Assembly: GCA_035719105.1 (NCBI GenBank)
Contig: DASTGN010000003.1
Location: forward strand, 1-64,000
Origin: UBA8389 sp035719105
Lineage (GTDB): Bacteria; Bacteroidota; Bacteroidia; Bacteroidales; UBA1402
Direction of reading: 5' to 3'
DNA: 64,000 nt
Part shown: positions 8,190 through 15,877 of the stretch, in pieces
Layout of the letters: each line of letters begins with the position of its first letter
How positions within the stretch are numbered: position 1 is the first letter of the stretch
The notes under the pieces: model-generated
What the model was told of the DNA's origin: nothing
Databases searched by the model: none
Seen by the model: the letters and a program-made list of their open reading frames with translations, nothing else
Position numbers and translations under genes: made by a program

Positions 8190-8242
8190 CCGTCAGAACA
8201 GGATGTTGAATCGTTTTGGATTTCCTGTTTTGGCGGATTTTT
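8190..8242 (+). terminator. Probable terminator after lemA
   Basis: CCGTCAGAACAGGA (8190-8203) pairs with TCCTGTTTTGGCGG (8223-8236) over 14 positions with two G-U pairs. The loop is about 20 bases and ATTTTTG follows. Confidence 0.7.
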
Positions 8243-8276
8243 GCGATATTTGTACTTGAATAAAAAGTTAGGACTC

Positions 8277-8885
8277 ATGTTTTCAGGAATTGTCGAAGAA
8301 GCAGCTATAGTAACTGGTTTGGTTAAAGAAGGTGGAAATTTACACCTTAAAATGAAATGCAGTTTCACAGACGAATTAAAGATAGACCAAAGTGTTGCGC
8401 ACAACGGTGTTTGCTTAACTGTCGTCAAACTGGAAGGTGATGAATATACGGTGACCGCTATTCAGGAAACCCTGGATAAATCAAATCTTGGTCTTCTGAA
8501 AATCAATGACAAGGTGAATCTCGAGCGAAGCATGATGATGAATGGCAGATTGGATGGCCACATTGTACAAGGTCATGTGGATCAAACAGCAACTTGTGTT
8601 AGGGTGGATGAAACAGACGGAAGTTGGCGCTATCGATTTGAATACCCGCTTAATACCAAGAAGGCAGTAGAAGGTTATATGACCGTAGAGAAAGGTTCCG
8701 TTACCGTCAACGGTGTGAGTTTGACGGTATGCAATTCGGAGGACAACAGCTTCGAAGTCTCCATTATTCCTTATACCCACGAACATACCAATTTTCATCA
8801 GATTCAGGTAGGATCAGTAGTCAATTTGGAATTTGACATCATTGGCAAGTATTTGAGCCGTATGATGCATTTCTCCCAACTTTAA
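8277..8885 (+). CDS. ribE: Riboflavin synthase, alpha subunit
   Basis: Catalyses dismutation of two 6,7-dimethyl-8-ribityllumazine molecules to riboflavin. The 202-residue protein shows the canonical N-terminus MFSGIVEE and two homologous lumazine-binding halves, each with its own signature (NGVCLTV near residue 43 and NGVSLTV near 145). The start at ATG 8277 is fixed by the MFSGIVEE signature; the upstream 12 codons are leader. ruvX follows with one base between, so translation is probably coupled. No FMN riboswitch is visible upstream. Confidence 0.97.
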   Translation: MFSGIVEEAAIVTGLVKEGGNLHLKMKCSFTDELKIDQSVAHNGVCLTVVKLEGDEYTVTAIQETLDKSNLGLLKINDKVNLERSMMMNGRLDGHIVQGHVDQTATCVRVDETDGSWRYRFEYPLNTKKAVEGYMTVEKGSVTVNGVSLTVCNSEDNSFEVSIIPYTHEHTNFHQIQVGSVVNLEFDIIGKYLSRMMHFSQL

Positions 8886-8886
8886 T

Positions 8887-9300
8887 ATGAGTAGAATTCT
8901 TGCAATAGATTATGGCAGAAAACGCACCGGTTTAGCAGTTACTGATATTTTGCAATTGATACCGGGTGCATTGGCAACAGTTTCCAGCCACGAACTGTTG
9001 AACTATTTAGATGAATATTTTCGAAAGGAACCTGTAGAACGCGTGATCGTGGGACTTCCCAAACAAATGAACAATCAACTCTCGGAATCTATGAAGTATA
9101 TAGAGCCGTTCGTTCGTTCGTTCAAGAAAAAATGGCCGGAAATGCCGGTTGAATTTTACGATGAACGCTTTACTTCCGTGCTGGCGCATCAAGCCATGTT
9201 GGAAGGTGGCCTCAAAAAAAAAGACAGGCAGAACAAAGCATTGGTTGATCAGATCAGCGCCGTGATTATTCTGCAATCTTATTTGGAATCAAAAAGATAA
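8887..9300 (+). CDS. ruvX: RuvX / YqgF family Holliday-junction resolvase-like nuclease
   Basis: A 137-residue YqgF-fold protein. The first acidic site is in LAIDYGRKRTG (residues 5-15), followed by VIVGLPKQMN and the late YDERFTS motif, all diagnostic. Homologues process the 5' end of pre-16S rRNA and have been proposed to resolve Holliday junctions. It lies between ribE (1 base) and def (3 bases) in a tight operon. The neighbouring def is a common partner in Bacteroidetes. Confidence 0.95.
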   Translation: MSRILAIDYGRKRTGLAVTDILQLIPGALATVSSHELLNYLDEYFRKEPVERVIVGLPKQMNNQLSESMKYIEPFVRSFKKKWPEMPVEFYDERFTSVLAHQAMLEGGLKKKDRQNKALVDQISAVIILQSYLESKR

Positions 9301-9303
9301 ATT

Positions 9304-9855
9304 ATGCAATTGCCCATTTACCTGTATGGTCAGCAGTCGCTTAGAAAAGCAACGACCGATATTTCTGCCGATTATCCCAATTTGAACGATTTAATCGCCA
9401 ACATGTATGAGACGATGACCAAAGCCGATGGAGTAGGCTTGGCCGCTCCCCAGGTCGGATTGTCTATTCGTTTATTTGTCATTGACTTATCTGCATTGAG
9501 CGAAGACGATGAACAATATAAAGGCTATAAGAAAACTTTCATAAACCCCGAAATAATAGAATTTTCGGAAAATACTTGTTCCTACGAAGAAGGTTGCCTT
9601 AGTTTGCCGGATATACATGAAAACGTAATTCGCAGTTCTGAGATCAAGATTCGTTATTGGGATGAACAGTTCGTGGAGCATGTCGAAATTTTCAATGAAT
9701 TTGCCGCAAGAGTCATTCAGCATGAATACGATCATTTGGAAGGCAAAGTTTTTACCGACAGAATTGCTTCCATTCGTCGTCAACTTCTGAAATCCAAATT
9801 GACCAACATTTTAAAGGGTAAGTCCAGACCTTCTTATAAAGTGAAAAGTCTTTAA
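9304..9855 (+). CDS. def: Peptide deformylase
   Basis: Removes the formyl group from the first methionine of new proteins. All three metal-site motifs are present in this 183-residue protein: GVGLAAPQVG (43-52), EEGCLSLP with Cys98 as ligand, and QHEYDHLEG with His140, Glu141 and His144. The start is ATG 9304. It is the last gene of the ribE-ruvX-def string; the following TPR gene has its own promoter. Confidence 0.98.
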   Translation: MQLPIYLYGQQSLRKATTDISADYPNLNDLIANMYETMTKADGVGLAAPQVGLSIRLFVIDLSALSEDDEQYKGYKKTFINPEIIEFSENTCSYEEGCLSLPDIHENVIRSSEIKIRYWDEQFVEHVEIFNEFAARVIQHEYDHLEGKVFTDRIASIRRQLLKSKLTNILKGKSRPSYKVKSL

Positions 9856-9880
9856 AATCGACTCTATTCACCGATTTTGC

Positions 9881-9910
9881 TTGATACTTTACGGAAAGCC
9901 TGTATCTTTG
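9881..9910 (+). promoter_or_regulatory. Promoter for the TPR-repeat gene
   Basis: TTG at 9881-9883, 19 bases, then TATCTTTG at 9903-9910. The expected start of transcription is near 9917. Confidence 0.72.
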
Positions 9911-9929
9911 ATAGGAATAATTGAAGAAT

Positions 9930-12032
9930 ATGGGCTTTTTTAGTGGCATGAAACGATTTTTTCTTTCCCTACTTTTTTTAATGATGTCCCTGCTTGCATC
10001 GCAGGCGCAAATCAACACCGACCATATGATGACGATCGGTCGGAACGCACTCTATTTTGAGGACTATGTGCTTTCCATCCAATACTTCAATCAAGTCATC
10101 AAAGCAAAACCCTATTTGGCCGAGCCGTATTTTTTCAGAGGAGTTGCAAAACTTTATTTGGAAGATTACGCCGGAGCCGAAGACGATTGTTCCAAAGCTT
10201 TGGAGCGAAATGAATTCATTGTAAAAGCTTACATCTGTAGGAGTTTCGCTAGAATGAAGCTGGGTGATAACGATGGTGCAGTCAGTGACTGCAACAAAGG
10301 ATTGGAATTTGATATAGAAAATAAAGCGCTCCTGTATCACAAGGGATTCGCATTGGTCGCTGCAAAGAAGTGGACTGAAGCAGAAGTTTGCTTAAATGAA
10401 ATGATTCGTCGTTTCCCCACGGATGTGGATGCGTATATGTTTAAGGGACAGATGAATGTGGAAAGGGGTGACACCTTGGCGGCCATCGAGGATTTCAGCC
10501 GTACCATTGCCATCGACAAGTTTTATGCACCAGGTTGGGCTTCCAGAGGTTGGGTTTCTCTAATGAAAGATCGTTACAGCAATGCCTTAGCTGATTTTAA
10601 CGAAGCCATTCGTTTGAAATCCGATGACGCGACCTATTTCATGAACCGTGCATTGGCTCGATACAATTTGAATGATCTTCGTGGAACCATGGATGATTTC
10701 GACCGAAGCATCAGTTTAAACCCGAATTCCAAACTTAGTTATTTGAACCGTGCTATCATGCGCACCAACGTAGGTGACCTGAATCGTGCGTTGGAAGACT
10801 TTGATAAAGCAATTTTCCTGGAACCAGATGATTACCAGGCCATTTATAATCGTGGTTTGGTTCAAAAAGACCTGGGGCACAACAAGGAAGCCATTGCCGA
10901 TTTCACTACTGTTTTAACTAAATATCCGAAATTTACACCTGCTTATTATCAGCGTTCCGACTTGAAAAAACGACTTGGTGATAACAAAGGTGCTGATAGA
11001 GATTATTTTGCAGCATGGAACATAGAAGAAAAAGCAAAGACGGAAAAAGCGGCAGGCAAGAAATCGAAAAAAACAACGGAAGTTGCCGATTCTACCAAAG
11101 AAATGTTTAACATCAACAAGTACAATCGGATGATTGCCGGTGTGACACTTGATAAAGAACAAGATCAATATCAGAATCCTATGCGTGGGCGTGTTCAGGA
11201 TAAGTTGGCAGAAATCGACTTGGAACCCCTCTTTAGTTTGACTTATTATGAAAAGTTGAAACCTGGACCTGTTAGACGAATTTTGGATCTGAGCAAATAT
11301 TTACCCGAAGGCTCGTCGAGTTCAATAAAAAACTGGAATAAACTGTTGATATCCAATGGCGAACAGGCGTTGACCTCCGAACAAGCGGACACTCATTTTG
11401 CTTCGTTGGACGAATATTCCCAACGCATCAGTATGAGTCCTGATGATGCTAATTTGTTTTTTGCAAGGGGACTTGATTTTGCTTTGGTGCAGGATATCAA
11501 CAATGCCATGCAGGACTTGGATCGTGCCATTTCTCTTAATAACAAGTTGGTTCTAGCGTATTTTGAGAGATCGATTCTGCGTTACCGAAAAATGAACGTC
11601 GATTATGCCAACAAACTGTCTGACGATGAATCCATTGTTTCCAATCCTCAAAAACGGGGATCTTCATCACCAGCTGTCAATATCGATGCAGCTACTAAAA
11701 CAGGTAGTTTCACATTGGGAGAAAAGGTTTTCGGAAATGATTTTGAATTTGTACTCCGTGACTTGGACAAAGTGCTGGTTCTGGAACCTAATTTTATTTA
11801 TGCTTATTACAATCGAGGAAACATCCGTTGCCTGCAGCGAGATTATCGCAACGCATTGATTGACTATACAAAGGCATTGGATATTAATCCTGATTTCGCT
11901 GAAGCTTGGTTCAATAGAGGAATTACACAAATTTATTTGGGCGATCGCGAACACGGCTTGGCAGACCTTCGAATGGCTGGTCAACTTGGATTGTATAAAG
12001 CATACAACATCATCAAACGATTGGGTGATTAG
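9930..12032 (+). CDS. Exported tetratricopeptide-repeat protein
   Basis: A protein of about 700 residues with a signal sequence (KRFFLSLLFLMMSLLASQAQ) and two blocks of TPR units. The first block has about nine 34-residue repeats of the type AYYNRG...G..A.ADF..AI.L.P over about 20-360. A linker rich in lysine and alanine follows (about 365-390), then an irregular region, and a second block near 515-690. TPR arrays bind partner proteins, and the export signal places it in the periplasm or outer-membrane face. No enzymatic domain is seen. ATG 9930 and ATG 9948 are both possible starts; the TTG at 9921 is less likely. The specific function is unknown. Confidence 0.85.
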   Translation: MGFFSGMKRFFLSLLFLMMSLLASQAQINTDHMMTIGRNALYFEDYVLSIQYFNQVIKAKPYLAEPYFFRGVAKLYLEDYAGAEDDCSKALERNEFIVKAYICRSFARMKLGDNDGAVSDCNKGLEFDIENKALLYHKGFALVAAKKWTEAEVCLNEMIRRFPTDVDAYMFKGQMNVERGDTLAAIEDFSRTIAIDKFYAPGWASRGWVSLMKDRYSNALADFNEAIRLKSDDATYFMNRALARYNLNDLRGTMDDFDRSISLNPNSKLSYLNRAIMRTNVGDLNRALEDFDKAIFLEPDDYQAIYNRGLVQKDLGHNKEAIADFTTVLTKYPKFTPAYYQRSDLKKRLGDNKGADRDYFAAWNIEEKAKTEKAAGKKSKKTTEVADSTKEMFNINKYNRMIAGVTLDKEQDQYQNPMRGRVQDKLAEIDLEPLFSLTYYEKLKPGPVRRILDLSKYLPEGSSSSIKNWNKLLISNGEQALTSEQADTHFASLDEYSQRISMSPDDANLFFARGLDFALVQDINNAMQDLDRAISLNNKLVLAYFERSILRYRKMNVDYANKLSDDESIVSNPQKRGSSSPAVNIDAATKTGSFTLGEKVFGNDFEFVLRDLDKVLVLEPNFIYAYYNRGNIRCLQRDYRNALIDYTKALDINPDFAEAWFNRGITQIYLGDREHGLADLRMAGQLGLYKAYNIIKRLGD

Positions 12033-12071
12033 TTGTAAGGAGGTATGACTATTAACGAATTAACAAAAAAG

Positions 12072-13070
12072 ATGAAAAACCTTTCATTTTTAATTGTAAC
12101 AGTGTCGTTATTCTGTTTTAACTTGACTGTTTTTTCTGCAAAACATAGACCTTATTGTATTGGTGCCGATGTTTCCTGGGTGCAGCAACAAGAAAACGAA
12201 GGGTTGTCCTTTAAGGATAAGGGAGTGAAAAAAGACGTCTTGACCATTCTATCGGATAATGGTTTCAACTGGATTCGCCTTCGGCTATTTGTGGATCCGA
12301 AGGCGGCAAATGGGTATTCCAAAGAAGGTTATTGCGATTTGGAGCATACCTTGGCGATGGCCAAACGTGTCAAAACCGCTGGTATGAAATTGTTGCTTGA
12401 TTTTCATTACAGCGACACTTGGGCGGATCCTGGAAAACAATTTACGCCTTCCGCTTGGGATCGTTTGAAGGGTAGGGAGTTGGATAGTGTAATTTTCATA
12501 TATACCAAAGATGTGTTGACTCGTTTTAAAAAAGAGGGTTTATTACCCGAAATGGTACAAATTGGTAATGAAATCAATCATGGAATGATGTGGCCGGAGG
12601 GTAAGACTGACAGTACGTTGGTGCCCTTGTCCAATTTGCTTCGAAGTGCAGCAGCTGCAGTACGCACAACGAATCCAAAAACTCAAATAATGATTCATCT
12701 TGCCTGTGGGGGGCAAAACAAAGAGTCTGTTTGGTTTTTGGATCGAATACTTAAGAATGGTGTTGACTTTGATGTTGTAGGTCAATCGTATTATCCTGAA
12801 TATCACGGTACTATCGATGAATTGAAGTACAATTTGACGGATTTGGCAACCCGATATCGCAAGCCAATTGTCGTGGTTGAATATCAAGTACTTCGAAAGG
12901 AAGTCAACGAGATTGTACTAAATCTGCCGAATCAAATGGGACTGGGTACGTTTATCTGGGAGGCAACATCACCACGTTGGGGCAATCTATTTGACAAAGA
13001 AGGCAACACCACCGAATCGATGCAACTGTATCCTGAACTTTCCGAAAAATTCAAGAATAGACACCGCTAA
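12072..13070 (+). CDS. Secreted endo-beta-1,4-galactanase, family GH53
   Basis: GH53 enzymes cut beta-1,4-galactan side chains of pectin (arabinogalactan type I). The 332-residue protein has a signal peptide (about 1-23), then GADVSWVQQQE, RLRLFVDP, LLDFHYSDTWADPGKQ and QIGNEINHGMMWPEG; the glutamate in GNEI is the expected acid/base. The later VVVEYQ glutamate is the likely nucleophile. I use ATG 12072 because the signal peptide begins there. A good Shine-Dalgarno-like AAGGAGGT (12037-12044) touches the ATG at 12045 with no spacing and so probably does not serve it. No SusC/SusD pair or other carbohydrate genes lie nearby. Confidence 0.93.
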   Translation: MKNLSFLIVTVSLFCFNLTVFSAKHRPYCIGADVSWVQQQENEGLSFKDKGVKKDVLTILSDNGFNWIRLRLFVDPKAANGYSKEGYCDLEHTLAMAKRVKTAGMKLLLDFHYSDTWADPGKQFTPSAWDRLKGRELDSVIFIYTKDVLTRFKKEGLLPEMVQIGNEINHGMMWPEGKTDSTLVPLSNLLRSAAAAVRTTNPKTQIMIHLACGGQNKESVWFLDRILKNGVDFDVVGQSYYPEYHGTIDELKYNLTDLATRYRKPIVVVEYQVLRKEVNEIVLNLPNQMGLGTFIWEATSPRWGNLFDKEGNTTESMQLYPELSEKFKNRHR

Positions 13071-13074
13071 CTGC

Positions 13075-14172
13075 TTATTGCAACCCGAAAATCAGCGGAA
13101 ATCCAACGATCACGATTAGGGTCCAAATTAAATACACCGGCAAATACCTCGATACGGCGTCTTCCACCAGTAGAATTTCTTTATGCTGGAAGGTGACCTT
13201 GAATAATCGGATAGCTATCCAAATGAGGTGAATGAATAGCAACAGATTGACTCCGAATACTGCAGTGCGGTTTGGAGTAAAACCGTATTCGCTTAACCTA
13301 TAAAGGATAGCCGATAAAGCCACTGTGTTAATAATCAACGCGATAATTGACAAGAAAGTGAGAACCACTTTGTTGAACGCTTGGTTTTGATTTTTCGAAG
13401 TTTCAGACACGGCGAATACGATAATGGCCATGACTCCGATCAGAAGCATGTTGAAAATCAATAGGAAATTACGATCGGTAAAAGGATTCTTGCCCGAAAA
13501 CGGTAGGCTGATTAAAAAGATGGTAAGCATCAGGAGCACCAAAGGACCAAATATATTGGCAATAATCGGTGCAATTTTATTGGTTATTTGAGCATGGTTC
13601 TTGATGATGTATGTTGCTACGATTGGAATGGAAACGACTCCACAAATCACAATGTATTGTTCATATAGTCGAGAAATTTCAAATCCAATTAAATGGAATA
13701 GTCCTATGGTGAGGGCTGAAAAGAGCCCACCAGCCAACACTAAAATGGCGGATATGACAACCAAATCTCCGTTGTATCGGATATAGTCCATCCTTTTTTC
13801 GATTTGTTTGGTCATTCCAATAAAAATGAAACCATATGTTCCCCACATCAACAGGGCAGTATGCAATAGAATTAATACTAGGATATTGTTGCTATTATCC
13901 AGGTTTCCTGGTATAGCATTTATGTACACAACTGTAATCAAAAAGGGAACGAAAGCCCATATCCATTGATTTTTCTTTTTGATTTCAGAATTTAAAAGGA
14001 CATAAAGAGACAAACCGAAAAAGATAATCAAAGGTCCGTTCTTCAGATAAAAATCAGATTCAGATAGTGCGAGAGGCAGAATGTTGGGTAGTTTAATAAG
14101 AAGTGATGATACAACACAGGCTATTAGTAGCTTGATTAAATCCTTGATCGGGGAAAATGTTTTTGCTTCCAT
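13075..14172 (-). CDS. DUF4153 family integral membrane protein
   Basis: A 365-residue protein with about ten hydrophobic helices and almost no soluble part apart from short lysine-rich loops. The pattern, including RMDYIRYNGDLVV after the fourth helix, fits the Bacteroidetes DUF4153 family. Its function is unknown. It converges with the GH53 gene (4 bases between the stops), with no terminator visible between them. A promoter of its own is likely at 14201-14232. Confidence 0.75.
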   Translation of the reverse strand: MEAKTFSPIKDLIKLLIACVVSSLLIKLPNILPLALSESDFYLKNGPLIIFFGLSLYVLLNSEIKKKNQWIWAFVPFLITVVYINAIPGNLDNSNNILVLILLHTALLMWGTYGFIFIGMTKQIEKRMDYIRYNGDLVVISAILVLAGGLFSALTIGLFHLIGFEISRLYEQYIVICGVVSIPIVATYIIKNHAQITNKIAPIIANIFGPLVLLMLTIFLISLPFSGKNPFTDRNFLLIFNMLLIGVMAIIVFAVSETSKNQNQAFNKVVLTFLSIIALIINTVALSAILYRLSEYGFTPNRTAVFGVNLLLFIHLIWIAIRLFKVTFQHKEILLVEDAVSRYLPVYLIWTLIVIVGFPLIFGLQ

Positions 14173-14200
14173 TTTGGATCTTATTTGTTATCTAAAACGT

Positions 14201-14232
14201 CAAATGTTGCCATTCATTGTTTGATTAACAAA
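14201..14232 (-). promoter_or_regulatory. Probable promoter for the DUF4153 gene
   Basis: On the minus strand TTTG (complement of 14229-14232), 20 bases, then AACATTTG (complement of 14201-14208), which matches TAnnTTTG except for its first base. Confidence 0.45.
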
Positions 14233-14246
14233 CTTTCATAAACGAC

Positions 14247-14473
14247 CAATGGCTCTGCATACTTGCAGAGCCATTGATGTATGGGGAAGAAGCCGCACCA
14301 ATGAGATGTGTGAAAACTCCGGTCGACAGGATTTGAGAGCCAGGTGTCCTTTGTAATCCGTTGCGCATAAGCGACCTTTTCAGGTTTACGGCCCGCCATT
14401 GTAAAGCCTGAGCTTGTCTCGGTGTTCTTGATGTAATTGATGAGTCTACCAATCAATGTTGATACGACTTCTA
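14247..14473 (-). ncRNA. Candidate structured noncoding RNA (or long structured leader)
   Basis: A consensus promoter at 14479-14509 would start a minus-strand transcript near 14473. The RNA can form UCAGG-C-UUUAC with GUAAA-CCUGA (complement of about 14380-14411), GGUCG with CGACC enclosing GGAUU with AAUCC, and a final perfect 13-bp hairpin (complement of 14247-14276, loop AGUA). Near its 5' end CAUUGAU can pair with a nearby AUCAAU or with AUCAAUG just before the final hairpin, giving two exclusive folds. Two overlapping open frames of about 75-80 codons exist but resemble no protein I know. I do not recognise an RNA family; 6S-like RNA or a riboswitch-like leader are possible. Confidence 0.5.
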
Positions 14474-14478
14474 TACAA

Positions 14479-14509
14479 CAAATATATAGAAAAATCCCCT
14501 AAATAGCAA
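14479..14509 (-). promoter_or_regulatory. Consensus promoter upstream of the structured RNA
   Basis: On the minus strand TTG (complement of 14507-14509), 20 bases, then TATATTTG (complement of 14479-14486). Confidence 0.72.
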
Positions 14510-14534
14510 CTTCTGAGGTGGTATTTTGATACAA

Positions 14535-14562
14535 GAAAGCCTCGAATTTCTTCGAAGCTTTC
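14535..14562 (-). terminator. Hairpin terminator after rplT
   Basis: GAAAGCCTCGAA and TTCGAAGCTTTC pair over 12 positions (one G-U on the transcript) with a four-base loop, 19 bases after the rplT stop. The following T-run is short. Confidence 0.75.
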
Positions 14563-14580
14563 CTAAAAGTAAAACAGCTT

Positions 14581-14934
14581 TTATGCGTTCTTTTTAGCTT
14601 GCTGAACGATGGCTTTGAAAGCCTGTGGTTCGTTCATCGCTAAGTCGGCAAGCACTTTACGATTGATTTCGATACCAGCTTTGTGCAAGGCACCCATCAA
14701 ACGGCTGTAAGACATTCCTTCCAAGCGTGCACCGGCGTTGATACGCTGAATCCACAAAGCGCGAAACTCGCGTTTTTTAGCTTTACGGTCACGATAGGCA
14801 TATTGTTGACCTTTTTCCCATGTATTTTTAGCTACAGTCCAGACATTTTTTCTGGAACCAAAGTATCCTCTGGTTAGGGATAAAACTTTTTTTCTACGTG
14901 CTCTGGAGGCAACGTGATTGACTGATCTAGGCAT
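14581..14934 (-). CDS. rplT: 50S ribosomal protein L20
   Basis: A 117-residue L20, starting MPRSVNHVASRARRKKVL and containing the conserved LTRGYFGSRKN and RDRKAKKREFRALWIQRINA blocks. L20 binds 23S rRNA early in assembly and in other bacteria also represses the infC-rpmI-rplT messenger. It is the last gene of the thrS-infC-rpmI-rplT string, 95 bases after rpmI. The length is normal. Confidence 0.99.
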   Translation of the reverse strand: MPRSVNHVASRARRKKVLSLTRGYFGSRKNVWTVAKNTWEKGQQYAYRDRKAKKREFRALWIQRINAGARLEGMSYSRLMGALHKAGIEINRKVLADLAMNEPQAFKAIVQQAKKNA

Positions 14935-15029
14935 TTTGTTTCTTTTTTTTGAATGTTAGCGTCATGCTTCTCAGATGAACTTTTGAGCTAAGACATTCGG
15001 TTAAAAATTGTTTGAATTCTTTTTGTTGA

Positions 15030-15227
15030 CTACTTCATGGCCAACAACAACTTGACGTTGTTCAGGTCGGTCTTGTCAACCATTCCCATGTGCGTCAAAT
15101 TTCGTTTTTGCTTCGTCGTCTTTTTGGTCAAAATGTGACTCTTGAACGCGTGTTTACGCTTGATTTTACCTGTTCCGGTAAGGGTGAACCTCTTTTTGGA
15201 ACCGGAATTAGTTTTCATCTTTGGCAT
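15030..15227 (-). CDS. rpmI: 50S ribosomal protein L35
   Basis: A 65-residue L35 with the family pattern MPKMKTNSGSKKRFTLTGTG and a lysine-rich body. Its start overlaps the last 20 bases of infC. An alternative start at the internal ATG (codon 4, 15218) would still leave an overlap. Overlap suggests translational coupling with infC. Confidence 0.97.
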   Translation of the reverse strand: MPKMKTNSGSKKRFTLTGTGKIKRKHAFKSHILTKKTTKQKRNLTHMGMVDKTDLNNVKLLLAMK

Positions 15228-15819
15228 CTTGTTCTGCTTTTAAATTTATAATAGGTGAGTTGGTACTTGGTTTTACATTAGCAGATTTTGACTCTGTTTT
15301 TTTCTTGGGGGCCAGCATGATGATCATGCGTTTACCTTCGAGAACAGGCATACTTTCCACTTTTCCAAAATCTTCCAGGTCATTGGCAAAACGAAGCAAC
15401 AATACTTCGCCCTGTTCCTTAAACAGGATGGAACGACCTTTGAAAAAAACGTAAGCCTTGACCTTGCAGCCTTCTTCTAAAAAGGATTTGGCATGCTTGA
15501 GCTTGAAGTTGTAATCGTGATCGTCCGTTTGGGGTCCGAAACGAATTTCCTTCAGCGTGATCTTGGTGGCTTTGGCCTTTTGCTCCTTTACCTTCTTCTT
15601 TTGTTGGTAGAGGAACTTTTGATAGTCAATGACACGGCAGACGGGGGGGGCAGCGTTTGGAGAGATTTCCACCAGGTCCAACTGTTTGGAATCGGCTATT
15701 GCCAACGCTTGTTGAATGCTATAAACACCCTGTTCTACGTTTTCACCGACTAAGCGAACCTCTTTGACTCGGATCCTGTCATTGATCCGGTACTGCATTT
15801 TCAAATCATCGTTCTTCAT
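15208..15819 (-). CDS. infC: Translation initiation factor IF-3
   Basis: A 203-residue IF-3. The N-terminal domain shows YRINDRIRVKEVRL and SIQQALAIADSKQLDLVEI; the linker contains QKKKVKEQKAKA; the C-terminal domain contains KEIRFGPQTDDHDYNFKLKHA and VYFKGR-like VFFKGRSI. IF-3 prevents early 50S joining and monitors the initiator codon. The chosen start is an ATG (MKNDDLKM), unlike the AUU start that regulates infC in enterobacteria. The C-terminal tail of about 30 residues after the core is variable. It overlaps rpmI by 20 bases and sits 58 bases after thrS. Confidence 0.98.
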   Translation of the reverse strand: MKNDDLKMQYRINDRIRVKEVRLVGENVEQGVYSIQQALAIADSKQLDLVEISPNAAPPVCRVIDYQKFLYQQKKKVKEQKAKATKITLKEIRFGPQTDDHDYNFKLKHAKSFLEEGCKVKAYVFFKGRSILFKEQGEVLLLRFANDLEDFGKVESMPVLEGKRMIIMLAPKKKTESKSANVKPSTNSPIINLKAEQDAKDEN

Positions 15820-15877
15820 TCAGATGTTTTAAAACCTCGTTTTGTTATGTTTAAATGTATGACTATCAATTTGTTGA

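Noticed and set aside
12037..12047. AAGGAGGT followed directly by ATG at 12045 as the GH53 start
   Set aside because: The Shine-Dalgarno match has zero spacing to this ATG, and the signal peptide clearly starts at ATG 12072. Shine-Dalgarno use is rare in this phylum.
14214..14456. Two overlapping minus-strand open frames of 80 and 75 codons
   Set aside because: They overlap in different frames across the stretch that folds well as RNA, resemble no protein I know, and open with TTG or other weak context. Few stops are expected in GC-richer structured RNA. I kept the noncoding reading.
14241..14470. Cobalamin riboswitch on the plus strand
   Set aside because: A GAGAGCCAGG-like string loosely recalls the B12 box, but the other conserved elements are missing and no plus-strand gene follows; rplT and the DUF4153 gene are both on the minus strand.
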